Of a DNA stretch of 64,000 nt, positions 58,625-64,000 are shown in pieces (position 1 is the first letter of the stretch; every line of letters begins with the position of its first letter). The notes below the pieces were generated by a model. It searched no databases and had not been told where the DNA came from. It worked only from the letters and a program-made list of their open reading frames with translations. Source of the stretch: Bromus sterilis (taxonomy: Eukaryota > Streptophyta > Magnoliopsida > Poales > Poaceae); the NCBI GenBank assembly GCA_950022295.1, contig OX465600.1, forward strand, positions 202,397,782 through 202,461,781, given 5' to 3'. The translations under genes were made by a program, and so were the position numbers.

Positions 58625-60761
58625 AGCTCCTCCCTGCGCCACCCCTGCTCTCCTCTCCCTCCTCCTCTCACCTTCATCCTTCTTCTTCCCCGTGCAGCTA
58701 CCATGGCCATGGCATGGCCGAGCTCGAGCTCGCCGCCATCGGCCGGATCCGGCGAGATCTGGGCCGGATCCGCGACCCCCGTGTCGTCCTCTGCCGTCCC
58801 CGACCTTCCCCAAGCCTCTCCTGGCCTCTCGTGGCCTCGCCGTCGCTGTTCCTTCCATGCCCAGCCTGCCATGGCCACGAGCTAGTGAGCTCCTCCCCCT
58901 CCCTCTCTTTTTCTAAGTCCCCGGCCTGATGTTTTTTCCCGTTTTTTGATGTAGATTGTGTTAGATCCGTAGCACGTATGAGGTCGACCCCAAAATAAAA
59001 TTTGTTCTCTTTGATGTGCTCTTCAATGTTGCTTTAGGAATTTTATTCATTGTATGTCATTTGAGTGATGCAAATGCTTGTTGATTAGTGCTACTTGCTA
59101 TTTACTGTTGTAAAATTTTATTTTTGGCAATGTTTGCTTGATGATTGCCTCACATCTGTGCATGTTTTGCATATGCTTCCTTCATATTGATTGCTCATCA
59201 TCATGTCTACTTTAATACCGTGCATTCACTTGTCATGTTACATTGCTGTGGGTTGCTCATTTATTTCTCCAAAGTATTGTACATGTTAATCTGTCATTCC
59301 TATTTACGTTTTGTTGCACTTTGCTAGCCTTGTATTTAATTGATCCATGCCTCCTATGATTTAGCCTCAATGGAATGAATTTCTCCTTGCCATGAATAAT
59401 TTCATGCCATCTATTGCTATTCCATGATATCTTTCATGTTCATGTATTTCTTGAGCTATTAAAGTGCATACTTGTTGTTTGCTTTCAACTACTCTGAAAT
59501 CTGCCAAGTCTGAGATATAAATTAGCTGTTTTGCATGCTTGATATGTATTCATCCGTGGGTCTTTTGACCACAGGTGAAATGTATGGATTTATTAGCATC
59601 ATTTATACTCCATGTTCATGTATTTAATTGTCATGTTGTTATAGTTTTGATACCACTCTTGCTACTGTTTAGGGAGCATGATTATAACAGTTTGTCTGAT
59701 TCTCTGTTTTCACTAAGTCTTAAACAATTAGCGTAATTTAGATATTTTTCATATGTTATAATTATTTAATCTTGATGCTTATGTATATGAAAGCTTTATG
59801 CGCTCTCTTTATTGTCATGTCTACTATTAATCGATATCATGTTTGTGCATATTTTCAATCTGTAGCATGTTGTTTCATTGTTTTCAAATGTGCTACCTGA
59901 TATTGGCAGATTGTGCTCATAACTTGTGATGCTTGTATCTTTTAAACCGTAACTCTCTTTGGGGGTGTTCTTTATATGTAACTTGACTAGAATTTCATGT
60001 AGATTGTGATTATGATATTGTTTTCTGTTGTTAATCAATCTAAAATATGGTTTAGGGCAGAACAATACCAAATGCTTAAATTTTCATGGGGTACTTAGTG
60101 ATATGCCATGTTTAGGACTTTGCCTCGCTTAAATTGACTAGCATAGGTAGTTTACTTTATGATTCACCTCTTTTCATGATTGTGTGTCATGCCATGCTTG
60201 TGTGAGATGCCATGTTAACAACGTCTTCTCATGTTGTGTAGCTAAACAACTTGAACCGATGATAAATGTGCAGTATCGTCGTGTGTGACCGATATTTCAC
60301 TTAACCTGTTAGTAACCGCTCTCGACGATAGATGCAATATCGAAGTGCGTTGCCTTGTGTTGACTTCTTGTTGTTGCTTGCTCATGGTTGCTTCTTAGTA
60401 ATAGATGCTTGCTTGCTGATTGCCTTTCCAATGTTTCCTTCTCGTGTGCTCCCGTGGTTACTCTCAGAGACGATGCGAGCTTGCGATTGACTACACCTTC
60501 GTCTTCGTCTTCTCATCAGGTAAGGGGGAGCATATATCATGCTTATAACTTTCAGTTCACTTGCCTAGGTATAGGATAGAATGATTGCTTGATCCTACCA
60601 CCTCACATTTATGCCTCCATATTTAAAACCCAAATAGCCATGTCCCCCCACATCCTAGAAAACATTTGTTTGGCCATGTACCTTGGTTGCTTAACCACTG
60701 CTTAGTATGCATGCTTAGGACTCTACTTATGTTATCCTGTTACTCCTTGGATTGGGCTAGC
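58625..60761 (+). repeat. Family B LTR on the plus strand, second part
   Basis: It continues from 46291 after the Athila-like element and is the reverse complement, with divergence, of about 42.7-40.5 kb. It has a GC-rich part (58.63-58.9 kb) with an ATGGCCATGGC start, then AT-rich sequence. It is cut at 60761 by a C-type LTR. The flank there is CTAGC. No coding sequence is supported. Confidence 0.8.
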
Positions 60762-61363
60762 TGTACCGACCCAATTCACACAGAATTGAAGTCTTTGTGC
60801 TCAAGTGCCAGTCCCAGAATCGAACTCGCTGGCACACACAGTATTATAGATGTATATCAAAGTACAAGTGCATCATTATTATAACGTATGATCCAGAGTA
60901 AATAAATAACAAGTTGCATAGCTCAAGGCTAGCTTATTCAATATAAATATAGCGGAAGAAAAAGCAAATAACGTGGAGTCCCATCAACAGCCACATGAGA
61001 ACAAGCTGAGTGTAGACTCGCAACCCTAAACATACCTTACTGATCGTCTGAAAAACCTGCAACACCGAAGGTTACAGCCCGACAACGGGTCAGTACATCT
61101 GATTTGTACGGCAAGTGACACGAAAAAGTTTATATAAAGGACCTACAACTACATGCAAGTTAAGTCAAAGGAAAGGCTTATGGTTTAGTTTTGCAGAAAG
61201 CCAATTTTCTCCTGAACTAAACTAGTCAAAGTTTTAAGTTGAATTCTACTTGAAACACACGGCAACCCATGCTACTCTTGTCCCAACCAAATTATTATTA
61301 AGTGTTCATCTGTCAAGATCATTCATCAACAGTACTGACTAGTTGCTCAAAGTTCGTCCGTAA

Positions 61364-61407
61364 CCGTGGACACGGCTAATCATGATCAGTTTATACACTC
61401 TGCAGAG
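61364..61407 (-). promoter_or_regulatory. Palindrome module in the C' LTR
   Basis: CCGTG-GA-CACGG (61364-61375) and CTCTGCAGAG (61398-61407) are both perfect, with ATCATGAT between them. Confidence 0.55.
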
Positions 61408-63361
61408 GTTGTACACGTTCCCCACTGGACTCAACCCGAAGATTGAGACAAAGACTTTCTGAAGAGGTTGCCTCCACCCTTTGGTAGCCGGTACACCTAA
61501 CCACACATCTACATCAGCTAGCTACCAGGGCCAGGTTCCCCACAACGTACTCGTGCTAAGCCAGAGCCCATATAGCCAGTGGCTGTACACGGAAGCTACT
61601 AGTAATATTGCATGTCTGATCTTTTTGAGCCTGGACGCCGCCCACTGCGTCAGAGGGTACTCGCCATGACGCACCCGGTCCACCACCAAAACAACCATTG
61701 GGTGCATTTAACCCCGGCACTGTCCTTAGACAAGGCACAACTACCGGGATGCAACCCGCCCGTCCAGAAGTGATTTCTATTTATATAAAGTTGCTACACA
61801 GCTTATTAGAAATAGCTCACATGCACTCCATGAATTCTCACAACCCAACCACGTCTACAAAGCATAGCAAATAAGTAACAACACCGCTAGGTTGATCTAC
61901 GGTAGACAAGTCAAGACATATGGCTATCCTAACTGGTTTGCAGCAACAGTAAAGTAAACTACCTATCATGCAATAGAGTGATATTTCTTAACATAATGCA
62001 TATAGAAAATATAGGTATGAGTATGGTCAAAGCATCACTTGCCTTATACATTCGATGAAGATCTTCGCTCTCACGTTCCAGTCAACTCTATTCGTCACAC
62101 TCCGAGCAATCTATCGTCAACAAAAGAACTCAAATAAGCAATCACATCGCAACGAGACAAACAAAAGATCAACAAACAAACACAAAGGTTTTAGTAATAA
62201 AACAAAAGCTTTGAAGTGCAAAGGTGTGGATGTGCTCGAAGGTGATCGGTGGAATGTGAACTCGAGAGAGTCAACGGATAAAGAATTGTCGAAACAAGAG
62301 TATGATCAAGGAATTATGAATTCAAGGTAAAGATCATAGCAATATGAATGATATGTGGATATTGCCGATAAGATGTCTCATATGATCCAATATGCAAAAA
62401 GAATCACGTGAAACGGAACACTACAACACAGGTCATAGCGAGTGCAAAATCGAATTGAACTTGAATTTAAACAGATCAATAAACTTGTGAATTTTCATGT
62501 ACACATGATATAAACAAAAAGTACATGGAACGAGTGATCCAACGCAAAAAGAAACGGCGCATACGGGCGCACCGGTAAAAAGTTACGGCTGCCGGAAGTC
62601 CAAATTTGGATCAGCTTGGGATCCAAATTTAAAAACTTCAAACTTCTGTAACACTAGGTCTATTGGCTAGAAAATTTCTACACGGTCGCAGCGCAACTGG
62701 AATCGCCCAATTCCGAGTTACGGTTAAAAAGTAGTCGTGAAAACGGTATCGGGTGAAAAACGGGGGTACCGGGGTGCTCTACTGTAAAAAGGACCCATAC
62801 GTAAATAAAAGTTTTCTGAAAAACGCGATCGGGTCCCCGGGCGGTTTGGATCCAGATCTGGAAAAAAAATCGAAAACGCGTTTTGTCTTAACCCTTTTTT
62901 TCTAAACTTCTTCCTCAGGCGGCCAGGACACAGGGCCATGGCCATGGAGCTTGGCCACGGGCTTGGAGCTCCGGCTAGCTCCGGCCGAGGGCGGCAGGGG
63001 GCGGCGGCGGCCAGCCAGGCGCGGGCGCGGCCGGGGGCGGCGGGGCCAGGGGCGCGCGGGCGCACGAGGCTCGGCTCGCGGGGCGGCGGCCGGCCAGGTC
63101 GGGCCATGGCGCGGGCGGCGGCTGGCTGGCGGCGGTGCGGCCGGGGGCGGTGGGGACGGCTCCGGTGAGGCACGGCTAGAGCGCAGGTGGCGGCGGCTCG
63201 CGAAAATTACCTCGAAAAAACGCGAAAATCGCTACTCCGACGATGCTCCGGCGAAACTCCGGCGAGATTCCGGCGATGACGTCGGCGGCGGCGGGTCCCG
63301 CGGATTAATTAGAGCTAACCCTAAAAACGCTAAGCGAAAATAATTTAGCCCTAATCAGGGC

Positions 63362-63369
63362 TATTTATA
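63362..63369 (-). promoter_or_regulatory. TATA box of the C' LTR
   Basis: The minus strand reads TATAAATA in GGCTATAAATAGCCC, at the place matching the C LTR box. Confidence 0.6.
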
Positions 63370-64000
63370 GCCAGCCCCTAATCCTCTTTTATTTTAAATC
63401 CGAGATAAATACAAAATCGATCTGCGGGAAAAAAAAACAAAACAGGCCCATTAGGCCCAAAACAATATTAGAAAAATCACGGAAATTTATTTTAAAATTC
63501 CGTCTTCGCCAATATTTTTAAAATAATAAAATTGAATTTTTGGCTTGAACAAACTACTAAAATAAAATAAAAACTTTGCAACTTATTTTTAAATATTTTT
63601 AAATACTTTTCTGGCATTTTAAAAATACCGAAAACTCCGAAAATTGATTTAAAAACTTTTCCAGAGCATAAATAAATTCCCAAAATAATTCTAGAAATTA
63701 TTTATAACTCCAAAGTAAAATTAAAAAGTCTTCCAAAAATATTTTAAACTATTTTTCAACAAATTAAAAATGGGGATAAGTCCTTTTATATCCGCTCAAA
63801 TGAATTTCCTTGAGTTGAAAAATGTTTTGAATATTCAAAGGAATTCCAATAAAGATTTAAAACCTTTTCCAAACTTTTAATAAGTTGAAGGAGTCATATT
63901 ACCTTCTCTCATTTTATTTTGTTGGTTTTGATTTAAATAATAAATTCCAAAACACCAACGGTGAATATTAGAGAAAGTCATTTTATTCCCTCTCACTTTA

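Larger units (their letters stand above)
60762..64000 (-). repeat. C-type LTR (C'), runs off the right edge
   Basis: It begins TGTACCGACCC and matches the C LTR at 33730-36550 with indels, including a TATA box (63369-63362) and a palindrome module (61364-61407). After about 63823 it differs from C and shows no LTR start before the window ends. It is probably a longer subfamily and the 3' LTR of a minus-strand element lying to the right. Confidence 0.82.

Noticed and set aside
45540..60761. Calling the plus-strand B sequence a complete element
   Set aside because: Only one LTR is seen; no primer site, internal region or second LTR lies within the window.
1..64000. A new host system or defence gene cluster
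   Set aside because: Every long stretch is accounted for by LTR retrotransposon sequence. No non-transposon protein domain was recognised.

Overview
The window is a grass, most likely Triticeae (wheat, Aegilops, barley or rye type), intergenic region built almost entirely of nested LTR retrotransposons. I see no host gene, tRNA, rRNA, CRISPR array or bacterial-type feature. The organism call is inference. It rests on the plant-type primer-binding sites (initiator tRNA-Met for the Copia element and the main Gypsy family, TGGCGCC-type for an Athila-like element), chromodomain-bearing Gypsy pol genes, a SIRE/Maximus-like Copia element and several layers of nesting. Family names other than lineage level are from memory. 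In the text, A1 and A2 are two Gypsy elements of one family (A), and B, C, C', D and E are labels for other LTR families or fragments.

Layout. 1-4769: SIRE/Maximus-like Copia, minus strand, arranged internal-LTR-internal. An intact gag runs off the left edge, the LTR is 2305-3650, and the 3' end of another internal region follows. Its downstream ORF is cut at 4769/4775 and resumes at 29775-31841. 4775-29774: a 25-kb Gypsy (Tekay/Del-type chromovirus) complex flanked by the 5-bp repeat AAGCT. It holds A1 (minus; 4.1-kb 3' LTR, decayed gag-pol, a 2.17-kb internal tandem duplication and half of the 5' LTR) and A2 (plus; 16451-27729, with an extra intact ORF before gag). A2 and A1 meet in a long inverted repeat near 27.3-28.2 kb. 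31842-43417: two fragments of a second LTR family (B) around a truncated chromovirus (C) with 3' LTR 33730-36651 and broken pol. 43418-45118: 3' end of an unclassified Gypsy (D) with a 501-bp LTR. 45119-45539: a diverged Athila-like LTR scrap (E). 45540-60761: a plus-strand B LTR split by a non-autonomous Athila-like element (46292-58624, AGCTC repeats), whose 3' LTR is split by a non-autonomous, tandem-repeat-rich LTR element (53272-58092, GTACT repeats). 60762-64000: a C-type LTR running off the right edge.

The relative order of insertions can be read from the nesting: Copia before A1 before (or with) A2; E before D before minus-strand B; E before plus-strand B before the Athila-like element before the repeat-rich element; B before C and C'. 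Most coding regions are broken. The intact reading frames are the Copia gag (740 codons visible) and the A2 pre-gag ORF (259 codons).

The most unusual non-coding signal is a module of short palindromes inside the LTRs of families A, B and C. Its bases differ between families while pairing is largely kept, which suggests a conserved RNA structure or binding site. The large inverted repeat, the LTRs with swapped centres and the 37-bp array open in three frames are also worth checking. I found no sign of a new host defence or metabolic system.
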